NCBI RefSeq assembly: GCF_947496855.1
Contig: NZ_CANMED010000003.1
Location: forward strand, 186,001 to 250,000
Reading direction: 5' to 3'
Source: an uncultured Aquimarina sp.
GTDB taxonomy: Bacteria > Bacteroidota > Bacteroidia > Flavobacteriales > Flavobacteriaceae
DNA: 64,000 nt
The position numbers were made by a program, and so were the translations under genes. Numbering within the stretch: the stretch's first letter is position 1; each line of letters opens with the position of its first letter. The notes under the pieces were generated by a model. The model saw only the letters and a program-made list of their open reading frames with translations. It made no database searches and had not been told where the DNA came from. Positions 28,074 through 35,846 of the stretch are shown one piece after another.

Positions 28074-29078
28074 ATGAAAAAAGTAGTAACCTTTGGAGAA
28101 GTTTTAATGCGTATTGCTCCTTTAGGGAACAAAAAATTAAAACAATCTAACCAATTAGAATACTACTTTGGTGGAACCGAAGCGAACGTAGCAATATCAC
28201 TCGCTCAATTCGGTAACAATACACAACATATAACAGCAGTATCCAACGATTTTGTTGGTGATGCAGTAAAGAGCTACTTGCAGAAACTGGGAGTAGATAC
28301 TGGTTTGATTATTGACTCGCGTCATCCTCTGGGATTATATTTCCTGGAGGTTGGTGCAGTCATGCGATCAAGTACTATAGCGTATAATAGGTCTAATTCC
28401 GCTTTTTGTAATATTAACCCTGATGAAATTAATTGGGAAAAAGCTCTAGAAAATTGTGATTGGTTCCACTGGACAGGTATTACCCCTGCTCTATCCCTTA
28501 ATGCTTTTGAAGCATTAAAACAGGGATTAGAAATTGCTAATAAAAAAGGAATTACAATATCCGCAGATCCGGCATACAGAAGTGGCCTATGGAATTATGG
28601 TCATAAAGCAAAAGATGTGCTTAACGAATTGGTAGGGTTGTCTAATATTTTTATCGGGGGGCCAAATGAAATTAATGAGCTGCTAGCTACTAATTACTCC
28701 TTTAACAACGATGATTTCACCCAAGCAAGTAAACTTCTTATACAGAAATATTCTAATATCAAAGGAGTCTTTGATAAGACAAGAGTTTCTCTTAATGCGA
28801 GTTGGCATAAGATAAAAGCTAGAATGTGGAATGGTGAAGAGTTTTCAGAAACCAATGAATTAGAAATAACTCACGTTGTCGATCGAATTGGAACGGGCGA
28901 TGCTTATGCTGCAGGATTAATTCAAGGTCTCTTGTATTATGATGATGTAAAAGCATTACAATTTGCAAACGCATCTTGTGCTTTAAAGCATACTATAGAA
29001 GGAGATGCTAATCTAGTAACAGAAGCTGATGTATTAAACATCATTGATGGTAACATATCAGGACGAATAAAAAGATAA
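28074..29078 (+). CDS. kdgK: 2-keto-3-deoxygluconate kinase
   Basis: This 334-residue PfkB-family kinase has FGGTEANVAISLAQFG near residues 32-47 and the C-terminal signature RIGTGDAYAAG (271-281), with Asp276 the likely catalytic base. Adjacent kdgA and the upstream DEHU reductase point to 2-keto-3-deoxygluconate as substrate, giving KDPG. It is 1 base from kdgA, so the two are coupled. Confidence 0.92.
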   Translation: MKKVVTFGEVLMRIAPLGNKKLKQSNQLEYYFGGTEANVAISLAQFGNNTQHITAVSNDFVGDAVKSYLQKLGVDTGLIIDSRHPLGLYFLEVGAVMRSSTIAYNRSNSAFCNINPDEINWEKALENCDWFHWTGITPALSLNAFEALKQGLEIANKKGITISADPAYRSGLWNYGHKAKDVLNELVGLSNIFIGGPNEINELLATNYSFNNDDFTQASKLLIQKYSNIKGVFDKTRVSLNASWHKIKARMWNGEEFSETNELEITHVVDRIGTGDAYAAGLIQGLLYYDDVKALQFANASCALKHTIEGDANLVTEADVLNIIDGNISGRIKR

Positions 29079-29079
29079 C

Positions 29080-29751
29080 ATGGCACAATATACACGAATT
29101 GAAGTTGCGCAAATAATGGGAAACACAGGTGTTGTTCCCCTATTCTATCATAAAGATATTGATATAGTAAAAAAAGTAATAAAAGCTAGTTATGATGGAG
29201 GTGCCAGGGTATTCGAATTCACTAATAGAAGTGATCATGCGCAAGACATATTTACTGAAATATCAAAGTGGATTGAAAGTGAGCTACCCGGTATGATTTT
29301 AGGAATTGGATCTGTCGTTGATCCGGGTACAGCATCATTATTTATACAAAAAGGAGCTAATTTTATAGTTTCACCTATTCTAAACCCAGAAATAGCGAAA
29401 GTTTGTAATCGTAGAAAAATTGCGTGGCTTCCAGGCTGTGCAACACTTACAGAAATAAATTATGCTGAGGAGCTAGGAGCAGAAATAGTAAAAATATTTC
29501 CTGCAGCCCAAATTGGAGGAGCTGATTTTGTAAAAAGTATAAAAGCTCCTTGCCCATGGACTAGTATTATGCCAAGCGGAGGGGTGACTCCAGAAGAAAA
29601 TAATTTGGTCGCTTGGTTTAATGCAGGCGTGCACTGCGTAGGAATGGGATCCAAGCTTATTGTAAAAAATAAAAATGGAAACTTTGATTACAATAAAATT
29701 ACCGAATTGACTAAGAGATCAATCAAGATTGTTAAAGATTTAGAAAAATAA
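29080..29751 (+). CDS. kdgA: KDPG/KHG aldolase
   Basis: This 223-residue class I aldolase has Glu46 in RVFEFTNR and the Schiff-base Lys138 in GAEIVKIFPAAQIGG, with PWTSIMPSGGV near the phosphate site. It splits KDPG into pyruvate and glyceraldehyde-3-phosphate, linking alginate breakdown to central metabolism. It is the last gene of the first alginate transcript. A region with its own promoter and operator follows. Confidence 0.93.
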   Translation: MAQYTRIEVAQIMGNTGVVPLFYHKDIDIVKKVIKASYDGGARVFEFTNRSDHAQDIFTEISKWIESELPGMILGIGSVVDPGTASLFIQKGANFIVSPILNPEIAKVCNRRKIAWLPGCATLTEINYAEELGAEIVKIFPAAQIGGADFVKSIKAPCPWTSIMPSGGVTPEENNLVAWFNAGVHCVGMGSKLIVKNKNGNFDYNKITELTKRSIKIVKDLEK

Positions 29752-29810
29752 CAATGATAAAATTACTTTTTCTACACATACTTATCTAAAGGCTTGCCAT
29801 CAATGACAAA

Positions 29811-29820
29811 TTGTTAACAA
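29811..29820. promoter_or_regulatory. Palindrome upstream of the second alginate promoter
   Basis: TTGTTAACAA is a perfect 10-base palindrome with the same TTAA centre as the TGGTTAACC arm of the GntR operator 62 bases downstream. It may be an auxiliary regulator site, but ten bases in AT-rich DNA could arise by chance. Confidence 0.3.
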
Positions 29821-29851
29821 ATCAATTGAATCACATGATTTTCAATAAAAA

Positions 29852-29883
29852 TTGTGTTAAATAAAAATAAATCTATATATTTG
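29852..29883 (+). promoter_or_regulatory. Bacteroidota-type promoter of the second alginate transcript
   Basis: TTG at 29852-29854 and TATATTTG at 29876-29883 (an exact TAnnTTTG box) are 21 bases apart. The box ends with the first bases of operator site 2, the same arrangement as at the regulator gene. The ATG of the T9SS protein gene lies about 58 bases downstream. Confidence 0.7.
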
Positions 29884-29904
29884 GTTAACCAATTTGGTTG
29901 ACCA
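29882..29904. promoter_or_regulatory. Predicted operator of the FadR-type GntR regulator (site 2)
   Basis: TGGTTAACC (29882-29890), a 5-base spacer and GGTTGACCA (29896-29904) repeat site 1 in both arms and spacing, differing only in the order of TC/TG within the second arm. As at site 1, the repeat starts at the second-last base of the -7 box. This predicts that the regulator at 13482 represses this transcript too. Confidence 0.7.
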
Positions 29905-29941
29905 AATATAAATTTCACTCATTTATCAAAATAGGACCACT

Positions 29942-31153
29942 ATGAAAAATTTTCTACTTATCTGTATAATGTTTACAATGAGCTTCGCATTTGCTCAAAT
30001 TCCTTCGGGATCTGGGGTATATCTTAACAAACTAATTGTTAGCCCTAATGGAGATGATCTTACCAATGAATATATTGAGATCAGAGGTACTCCCGATGCT
30101 GTGATACCAACTGACTTATATCTAATCAATGTTGAAGGAGATGGAGAAGGAGACAGAAATGATTTCGGTCAAGTCGGTGAAGTTATTCAGCTAGGTGATG
30201 GAACAAGAACTTTTGGCTCTAATGGTTTTTTAGCAATTGTTTCTAATTTTACTGATGAAAACACAATGACTGTGACTACTAACCCATATACCGCTGTAAT
30301 TGACCCTGATACTACAATCATTACGATTGAATTGATAGGCGACGATGTTACTGGTAGTTCTAGTAGCGATGTATCCTCGTTTAGTCCAGATATAGGTTAT
30401 GATGGTAATTTTGAAGATTGGAGTGCAAGTTATATGTTAGTTCAGGCTCCTTCTAGCCCAGGAGGTGTTGATATAGATGCTGATGATGATGGAAATATAG
30501 ACGCAACAGGAGATCATACTGCATGGACTAGATACGATTCAGTTTCGTTTTTAGATGAAGATGATTTACTTGGTAACGTTGATCCTAATGATGGTACTGA
30601 TTTTGGGGAGTTCGGTTATGGCCAAATAATTGTCGTTAGAGATGCTACTGAGAATGCAGGATTATTTTTCACAGATACTGGAGCAACTGTAATAGAAAAT
30701 ACAGGTAGCAATGTGCATTTTTGGGGTAGACAAGGAACTTCAACAGGTTTTTCTGCATCCGATTGGATAGCTGCATCATTTGATGGAACAGGTCCTAATT
30801 GGGAATTCTCAAGTAATACTGCAAGAGTATCTCCTGCTGATTTTGCAGGTTATATTATTCCTGACGAAATATATGGAGCTTTAAACCCTACAGCTACTTT
30901 ATTATCTATAACAGAACAAGAATTAACGGATGATTTTTCTTTTTACCCTAATCCAACCAATAATGTAATCAACATAAATTCTAAAAGTGATATTATTTCA
31001 TCCATTGAAGTTATAGATATAACTGGTAAAATATTAATTCAAAAAAACAGTAACCTAGATATTATTGATTTAACTGCTTTCTCTACTGGGTTATACTATA
31101 TGAATATATATGGTGAGGGAGCTAAGATTACACAAGCTATAGTTAAAAAGTAA
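29942..31153 (+). CDS. Secreted protein with T9SS C-terminal sorting domain, possible lamin-tail-like domain
   Basis: The 403-residue protein has a Sec signal peptide (MKNFLLICIMFTMSFAFAQ) and a C-terminal type IX sorting domain from about 325 (FSFYPNPTNNVININ to the final GLYYMNIYGEGAKITQAIVKK). The N-terminal part (YLNKLIVSPNGDDLTNEYIEIRGTP) resembles the lamin-tail beta-sandwich found in many secreted Bacteroidota proteins. The middle is rich in Asp and Gly, including DIDADDDGNIDATGD, which could bind calcium. No enzyme motif was found. The operator in front of it ties it to alginate growth, perhaps as a surface or secreted binding protein. Confidence 0.75.
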   Translation: MKNFLLICIMFTMSFAFAQIPSGSGVYLNKLIVSPNGDDLTNEYIEIRGTPDAVIPTDLYLINVEGDGEGDRNDFGQVGEVIQLGDGTRTFGSNGFLAIVSNFTDENTMTVTTNPYTAVIDPDTTIITIELIGDDVTGSSSSDVSSFSPDIGYDGNFEDWSASYMLVQAPSSPGGVDIDADDDGNIDATGDHTAWTRYDSVSFLDEDDLLGNVDPNDGTDFGEFGYGQIIVVRDATENAGLFFTDTGATVIENTGSNVHFWGRQGTSTGFSASDWIAASFDGTGPNWEFSSNTARVSPADFAGYIIPDEIYGALNPTATLLSITEQELTDDFSFYPNPTNNVININSKSDIISSIEVIDITGKILIQKNSNLDIIDLTAFSTGLYYMNIYGEGAKITQAIVKK

Positions 31154-31197
31154 AATTATTATTTCTTTAACAGTTTGATTTTAATTTGAGTTTAGAT

Positions 31198-31227
31198 GAT
31201 ATCCTTGCATATATTTGCAAGGATATC
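31198..31227. repeat. Perfect 12-bp hairpin between two secreted-protein genes
   Basis: GATATCCTTGCA (31198-31209) and TGCAAGGATATC (31216-31227) form a perfect stem with a 6-base loop. No T run follows on either strand, so it is not a standard terminator. It could stabilise or process the transcript, or be a protein site. Confidence 0.65.
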
Positions 31228-31252
31228 ACTATTAAAACACATAATCTAAAAC

Positions 31253-32383
31253 ATGATAAATATGAGACATTTTACTATAATTTCTGTTTTGTTTATAAGT
31301 TTTGGTATTCAAGCTCAGGTAACATTAGATGCGAATGGCCCTGGTAATACCTATGAGTTGATTAATAGTGTCCTTGCTCCTACCAGCGGTGATGTTATTG
31401 AAGCACCCGGAATTACAGGTAGCACCTGTGATAATCATTCTACATATTCTGGTACAGATGGAAACCGTCATATAGATGAGATATTCAATGCGGACTTAGG
31501 AATTAATGTATTCAGGTTTATTATGCACGTCAATGAAGATATTGATCGTGATAAATGTTCTACTACAGATCGACAACGTAATGAAATAAAAACATATGCT
31601 CCTTCTCCCGATAATCTTAAAGGAGTGATAGGAGAAACTGTAGAATATAAATGGAAATTTAAAATAGATGCAAACTTTCAACCTTCTGGAAGTTTTACTC
31701 ATTTTCATCAATTAAAATCTGTTGGAGCAGATTCTGCAGAAGAAAGTCAGCCATTAATTACTTTAACTGCCAGAAAAGCAAGTCCGGATCGATTAGAATT
31801 AAGATATGCGCCCACTACTTCGCAATCTACACTTACTACAGTAGATCTTTCTCTATTAAAAGGAAATTGGGTGGAAGTTCTTGAAACAGTTACCTATGGT
31901 GAGACTGGAAATGCTTTATACAATATTATTATTTCCAATATAGATACAGGAGCAGAAATCTTGAACTATTCTTCATCTGAACTAAGAATGTGGAAAACGA
32001 ATGCAGATTTCATAAGACCAAAATGGGGGATATATAGAAGTTTAAATTCTTCTTCCGATTTAAAAAATGAAGAAGTGCTATATGCTAACTTTTCTATAAC
32101 CGAAAACCCTATACTATCAGTTCCGACAATGTCAGAAAAAGAACTATTTGATGTATTTCCAAATCCCACGAAAGCAGTAATAAATTTTAATTTTTTCGAG
32201 AATACAAATAGCTACGCAATAGCTATTCTCAATGGATCAGGAAAAATTGTAAAAAAATCAAAAGAACTAAAAACCACTGATCAATTAGACATCAGTAATC
32301 TTTCTAATGGAATCTATTTTATAAAAATTATTGATCAACAAACCAACACCTTTTCCATAAAGAAAATTATAAAAATAGATTAA
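31253..32383 (+). CDS. Secreted jelly-roll protein, polysaccharide-lyase-like, with T9SS tail (copy A)
   Basis: The 376-residue protein has a signal peptide (about 1-22), a beta-jelly-roll region to about 290, and a T9SS sorting domain (LFDVFPNPTKAVINFNF onward). Conserved between this and the next gene are DRQRNEIK (106-113), FTHFHQLKSVG (148-158) and FIRPKWGIYRSL. Arg/Glu on one strand, His/Gln on another and a Lys/Tyr near the end resemble the catalytic layout of PL7-fold lyases. I cannot assign a CAZy family. Context suggests it acts on alginate or another uronate polymer at the cell surface or outside. The start could be the second Met, three codons later. Confidence 0.72.
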   Translation: MINMRHFTIISVLFISFGIQAQVTLDANGPGNTYELINSVLAPTSGDVIEAPGITGSTCDNHSTYSGTDGNRHIDEIFNADLGINVFRFIMHVNEDIDRDKCSTTDRQRNEIKTYAPSPDNLKGVIGETVEYKWKFKIDANFQPSGSFTHFHQLKSVGADSAEESQPLITLTARKASPDRLELRYAPTTSQSTLTTVDLSLLKGNWVEVLETVTYGETGNALYNIIISNIDTGAEILNYSSSELRMWKTNADFIRPKWGIYRSLNSSSDLKNEEVLYANFSITENPILSVPTMSEKELFDVFPNPTKAVINFNFFENTNSYAIAILNGSGKIVKKSKELKTTDQLDISNLSNGIYFIKIIDQQTNTFSIKKIIKID

Positions 32384-32409
32384 AAGTTAGTTCAAGAAAA
32401 CAACCTCTT

Positions 32410-33228
32410 ATGAAATTAGTAATTATACTATTTGTTCTTTTGACATATATATCTCCTTATGCTCAAGTTTCACTTACTGCAGATGGCCCGGGAAATACCT
32501 ATGAGCTTATTACTTCTAAGTTAGCTCCAGGATATAATCCCATAGAAGCGCCAGGAATGACGAAAAAAGACTGTGACAACCATCTTAATTATGGTAAACA
32601 CATTAGCGAAATTTATGATGATGAACTTGCTAAGAATGTTTTCAAATTTGTCATCCATCTTAAAGAAGACAATGACCGTTGCAAAACTTTTGATAGACAA
32701 CGTAACGAAATAAAAAGTTACAAATCATCCCCAGATAACCTTAAAGCTACGATTGGAGAGACGGTAGAATATAAATGGAAATTCAAACTAGATAAAAACT
32801 TTAAGCCATCTAAAAACTTTACGCACCTCCATCAATTGAAATCTGTAGGAGAAACCGAAAAAGCAAAACCTATTATCACCCTCACGGCCAGAAAAGGGAG
32901 TGTTGATAAATTAGAGCTTAGACATTCTAGCGGAAAAAATCAAAATACACTTAAAAAAGTAGATTTGGATTTATTAAGAGGTAATTGGGTAATAGTTACA
33001 GAAAAAGTTACTTATGGAAACATAGGTAAAACTTCTTACGATATAAACATAACCAATGTAAAAACAGGAAATATAATTTTGGAATACCAGAGTGCTAACC
33101 TACAAATATGGAGTGCAGGTGCCGAATTTGTTAGGCCAAAATGGGGAATCTATAGAAGTCTAAAAAACTCATCTAATCTAAGAGATGAAGAAGTATTATT
33201 TGCTGACTTTTCTATCACAGAAAATTAA
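32410..33228 (+). CDS. Secreted jelly-roll protein, polysaccharide-lyase-like, without T9SS tail (copy B)
   Basis: This 272-residue paralogue of the preceding gene has a signal peptide (MKLVIILFVLLTYISPYAQ) and keeps DRQRNE (95-100), FTHLHQLKSVG (137-147) and the closing RPKWGIYRSL region. It ends right after the jelly roll (FADFSITEN) with no sorting domain. Copy A is probably exported by T9SS and this copy kept in the periplasm, so the pair may divide polymer and oligomer cutting. It is 26 bases after copy A and converges on the next gene with a 7-base gap. Family and substrate are not established. Confidence 0.72.
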   Translation: MKLVIILFVLLTYISPYAQVSLTADGPGNTYELITSKLAPGYNPIEAPGMTKKDCDNHLNYGKHISEIYDDELAKNVFKFVIHLKEDNDRCKTFDRQRNEIKSYKSSPDNLKATIGETVEYKWKFKLDKNFKPSKNFTHLHQLKSVGETEKAKPIITLTARKGSVDKLELRHSSGKNQNTLKKVDLDLLRGNWVIVTEKVTYGNIGKTSYDINITNVKTGNIILEYQSANLQIWSAGAEFVRPKWGIYRSLKNSSNLRDEEVLFADFSITEN

Positions 33229-33235
33229 TAATTTT

Positions 33236-34090
33236 CTAAAGATCAAAGACTCTACTTAAATTAAATCCAAAGAAAAAATCACCATCTCCCCAATCTCCAG
33301 ATCCTTGACCTAAGAAACCATTTTCAAACATAGGCTGTGCGTTTGTAAAATGCACCTGAAATACATGCCCTCCTGTTTCTATATCAAAACCAATAGACAA
33401 TGGATTCTTAAAAGTCGAACTGTTGCTTCTATTAAGGTGATATCCATAATCTACATTAAGACTAAAACGTTTTGTTAATTTATAGCGACCTCCTACTCCC
33501 ATAATAAACTGAGAATTATCCTGATCATCGAACCTAACAAAATTTTCATGTAAATAAGACGGTGCTAACTCTAATGACAATCTTTTACTAACTTTTTTAG
33601 AAATCAAAATTTGAGATACATAAGATAATCTATTATTAAATTCTAATTTAGGCAATTGATCCTTTTCCAAACCTGTATTAATAGTTATTAGATTATATCC
33701 AACAATGGTAAAAGGAAATCCTCCTTTTTTCTGTCTTACTAATCTATATTTAATATGCCCCCCATACGTTTTCTGGAATGAACTACGCGCAAATCCAACA
33801 TTTAGTCCATCAGTTATACCATAAATAAATTTAAGTTGAGTAACAGCCTGATCCAACCCGAAGAGATCATCAATACCATTTTCTACACTCCCGAAACGGT
33901 GAGCAACTACAAAAAATAAGTTTCGTTTATTAACCAATTTTGTGGATTCAAAATTTACAACCTTAAGTCCTTTAAAGGTAGATGTAACATAATTATCTTC
34001 TTGAACATCTGACTCTAACTCATTTAATAAATCATCCTGGGCAAGTGTAATGTATGGTAGTAAAAATAGAATAAATAAGAGTTTTCTCAT
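33236..34090 (-). CDS. DUF5777-type outer membrane beta-barrel protein
   Basis: The 284-residue protein has a signal peptide (MRKLLFILFLLPYITLA) and alternating amphipathic strands to the end, closing with an aromatic C-terminus (FFFGFNLSRVFDL) as expected for an outer membrane barrel. NLFFVVAHRFGSVENGIDDLFGLDQA is the segment I associate with DUF5777. In related genomes it travels with YceI, OB-fold and cytochrome-like proteins, as here. Its function is unknown. Confidence 0.8.
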   Translation of the reverse strand: MRKLLFILFLLPYITLAQDDLLNELESDVQEDNYVTSTFKGLKVVNFESTKLVNKRNLFFVVAHRFGSVENGIDDLFGLDQAVTQLKFIYGITDGLNVGFARSSFQKTYGGHIKYRLVRQKKGGFPFTIVGYNLITINTGLEKDQLPKLEFNNRLSYVSQILISKKVSKRLSLELAPSYLHENFVRFDDQDNSQFIMGVGGRYKLTKRFSLNVDYGYHLNRSNSSTFKNPLSIGFDIETGGHVFQVHFTNAQPMFENGFLGQGSGDWGDGDFFFGFNLSRVFDL

Positions 34091-34122
34091 GAAAGCGATT
34101 TTAAAATACTGATAAAAAGAAA

Positions 34123-34509
34123 TTATTTAATAATTGATGCTTGATCTAACTTAACCACTTCTAGAAGTTCATCATAACCTATGCATCTTCCCTTTATGGT
34201 ATACTTTTTTGATTGTAAACTAGATGGAGCAATATTGTGATCATTATCAAAAGTACAATATGCAGCATCATTAAGCATTAAAGAATTAGCTTCTATTTCT
34301 GTTACTTCACCTTTAACAATAATTGTCTTATTCAAGTACTTTTTAGAAGTTATATCTGGGGTCTCTGAAAATTCTCTTGCTAAATCAGTTGCATCAACCG
34401 TAAATTCAGCCTTTTCCTCCTGAATATCTCTATGAGATTGATATATATATTTATATCCAACAAAAGCTGCAATTCCCAAAATTAAAATTGCTATGAGTAG
34501 TTTTTTCAT
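34123..34509 (-). CDS. Membrane-anchored OB-fold (tRNA_anti-like) protein
   Basis: From the ATG at 34509 the protein has 128 residues: an N-terminal membrane anchor (MKKLLIAILILGIAAFVGYKYIY), then an OB-fold with KYLNKTIIVKGEVTEIEANSL and KYTIKGRCIGYDELLEVVKLDQASI. The frame could start 16 residues earlier at 34557, but that extension is not signal-like. Such tRNA_anti-like proteins are exported and do not bind tRNA. It is divergent from the cytochrome-like lipoprotein gene and 32 bases from the DUF5777 gene. Confidence 0.8.
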   Translation of the reverse strand: MKKLLIAILILGIAAFVGYKYIYQSHRDIQEEKAEFTVDATDLAREFSETPDITSKKYLNKTIIVKGEVTEIEANSLMLNDAAYCTFDNDHNIAPSSLQSKKYTIKGRCIGYDELLEVVKLDQASIIK

Positions 34510-34568
34510 TGTGTATATTACATTTAAACTTGTTTTAAAAGTATGAAAATTATCCACCTAATGAAACT

Positions 34569-34576
34569 TATTTTTG
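34569..34576 (+). promoter_or_regulatory. Candidate -7 box for the cytochrome-like/YceI pair
   Basis: TATTTTTG is an exact TAnnTTTG match 60 bases before the lipoprotein start. No TTG lies at the right distance upstream, so this is supported by one box only. Confidence 0.4.
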
Positions 34577-34636
34577 CATATCACCTAAATTTGATCTAAT
34601 TTCTACCATTCAAAATTAAAATTCAAAAAGGAATTT

Positions 34637-35005
34637 ATGAAAGTATATTTTTTTAAATTTTTGATTCTTTGCTTAGTTACAGTAAGTATAAGTTGTGAAA
34701 ATGATAGTGAAAATGATTTAGTAGATGTGACACAACCCGTTACACTTGTTACCTATCAGAACAATGTAAAAGCTATTATTGATAGTAATTGTACTTCTTG
34801 TCATAATGACCCTCCAATTAATTTTGCTCCTATGCCACTTCTAACCTTTGATCAAGTAAAAGAAGCAATAGATAATAGAAGGTTGCTTGATAGAGTTTCT
34901 TCAGAAGACACTAATTTTTTAATGCCTTCAGGAGGTCCTAGACTACCACAAGCCACCATTGATATTATTTTACAATGGAATACCGATGGATTATTAGAAC
35001 AATAA
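34637..35005 (+). CDS. Mono-haem c-type cytochrome-like lipoprotein
   Basis: The 122-residue protein has a lipid cysteine at Cys20 (SISC) and one haem c motif, Cys52-Thr-Ser-Cys55-His56, with Met96 (FLMPSGG) as a possible second axial ligand. The layout matches small envelope cytochromes of Bacteroidota. A role in electron transfer is inferred from the motif. The YceI gene follows after 13 bases. Confidence 0.85.
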   Translation: MKVYFFKFLILCLVTVSISCENDSENDLVDVTQPVTLVTYQNNVKAIIDSNCTSCHNDPPINFAPMPLLTFDQVKEAIDNRRLLDRVSSEDTNFLMPSGGPRLPQATIDIILQWNTDGLLEQ

Positions 35006-35018
35006 AAACTATTATACC

Positions 35019-35558
35019 ATGAAAAACCTCTTATTATTTTTACTAGTATTTGTTTCAGGATCTCTCTTGGCACAAGGAAAATTTATTACCAAGAAAGGCT
35101 CTATTAGTTTTGAAGCTTCTGTACCTTCTTTTGAAGAAGTAAAAGCAAAAAACACAACTGTAACCGCTATTCTTAATACAGATAATGGAGAGTTTGCTGC
35201 GTTAGCCTTAATTAAAGGTTTTAGATTTAAGAATGCTTTGATGGAAGAACACTTTAATGAGAACTATATTGAATCTGACGAGTACCCTAAAGCTACTTTT
35301 AAGGGTAAACTTGTAGACTTTGACAATAGTAATATTCAAAATGAATATACCATTAAAGGAACATTATCATTACATGGAAAAGCAAAGGAGATTGAAGCAA
35401 AAGGCATTGTCAAAAAAGATAGCGATGGTACAATTTCTATTACTTCAACTTTTATAACGAAACCAGAAGAATTTGATATTAAGATTCCGAGTATTGTTAG
35501 CAAAAAGATAGCGAATGATATTTCTGTTTCATTAAATTTTATTTTAAAAAAGAAGTAG
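35019..35558 (+). CDS. YceI-family periplasmic lipocalin-like protein
   Basis: The 179-residue protein has a signal peptide ending near SLLAQ and a YceI beta-barrel: TKKGSISFEASVP, MEEHFNENYIESDEYPKATFKG and YTIKGTLSLHGKAKEI are the family segments. Members bind isoprenoid or fatty amphiphiles. Pairing with a haem lipoprotein hints at quinone or isoprenoid chemistry in the envelope, which is inference. Confidence 0.9.
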   Translation: MKNLLLFLLVFVSGSLLAQGKFITKKGSISFEASVPSFEEVKAKNTTVTAILNTDNGEFAALALIKGFRFKNALMEEHFNENYIESDEYPKATFKGKLVDFDNSNIQNEYTIKGTLSLHGKAKEIEAKGIVKKDSDGTISITSTFITKPEEFDIKIPSIVSKKIANDISVSLNFILKKK

Positions 35559-35655
35559 TTTTAATTATTTCATTTTTTTCAACTTTAAATATTCCTTTTT
35601 TAAATTTAATTTTTCCTCTTTAATAGGTTTTAGTTGAATATATAAGTATAACCAA

Positions 35656-35675
35656 GTTTATTAGTGGTAATAAAC
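35656..35675. repeat. 8-bp hairpin in the gap before the radical SAM locus
   Basis: GTTTATTA (35656-35663) and TAATAAAC (35668-35675) pair perfectly around a GTGG loop. No T run follows. It may be an operator or a transcript end. The rest of 35559-35846 is AT-rich with no gene or good promoter box visible. Confidence 0.45.
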
Positions 35676-35846
35676 CCAGAATGTTAATTCATTCAAAATT
35701 TATCTAAGTATTAACTGTATATCCAATCAACACCCATGTAATTATCTATAAAATCAATATATTTAGATTCCAGCACAATAATTATTAGTTAAATAAACAT
35801 AATATTATTTTTTTAGTATGATGTTCTAATTAAAACTCAACTCTAA

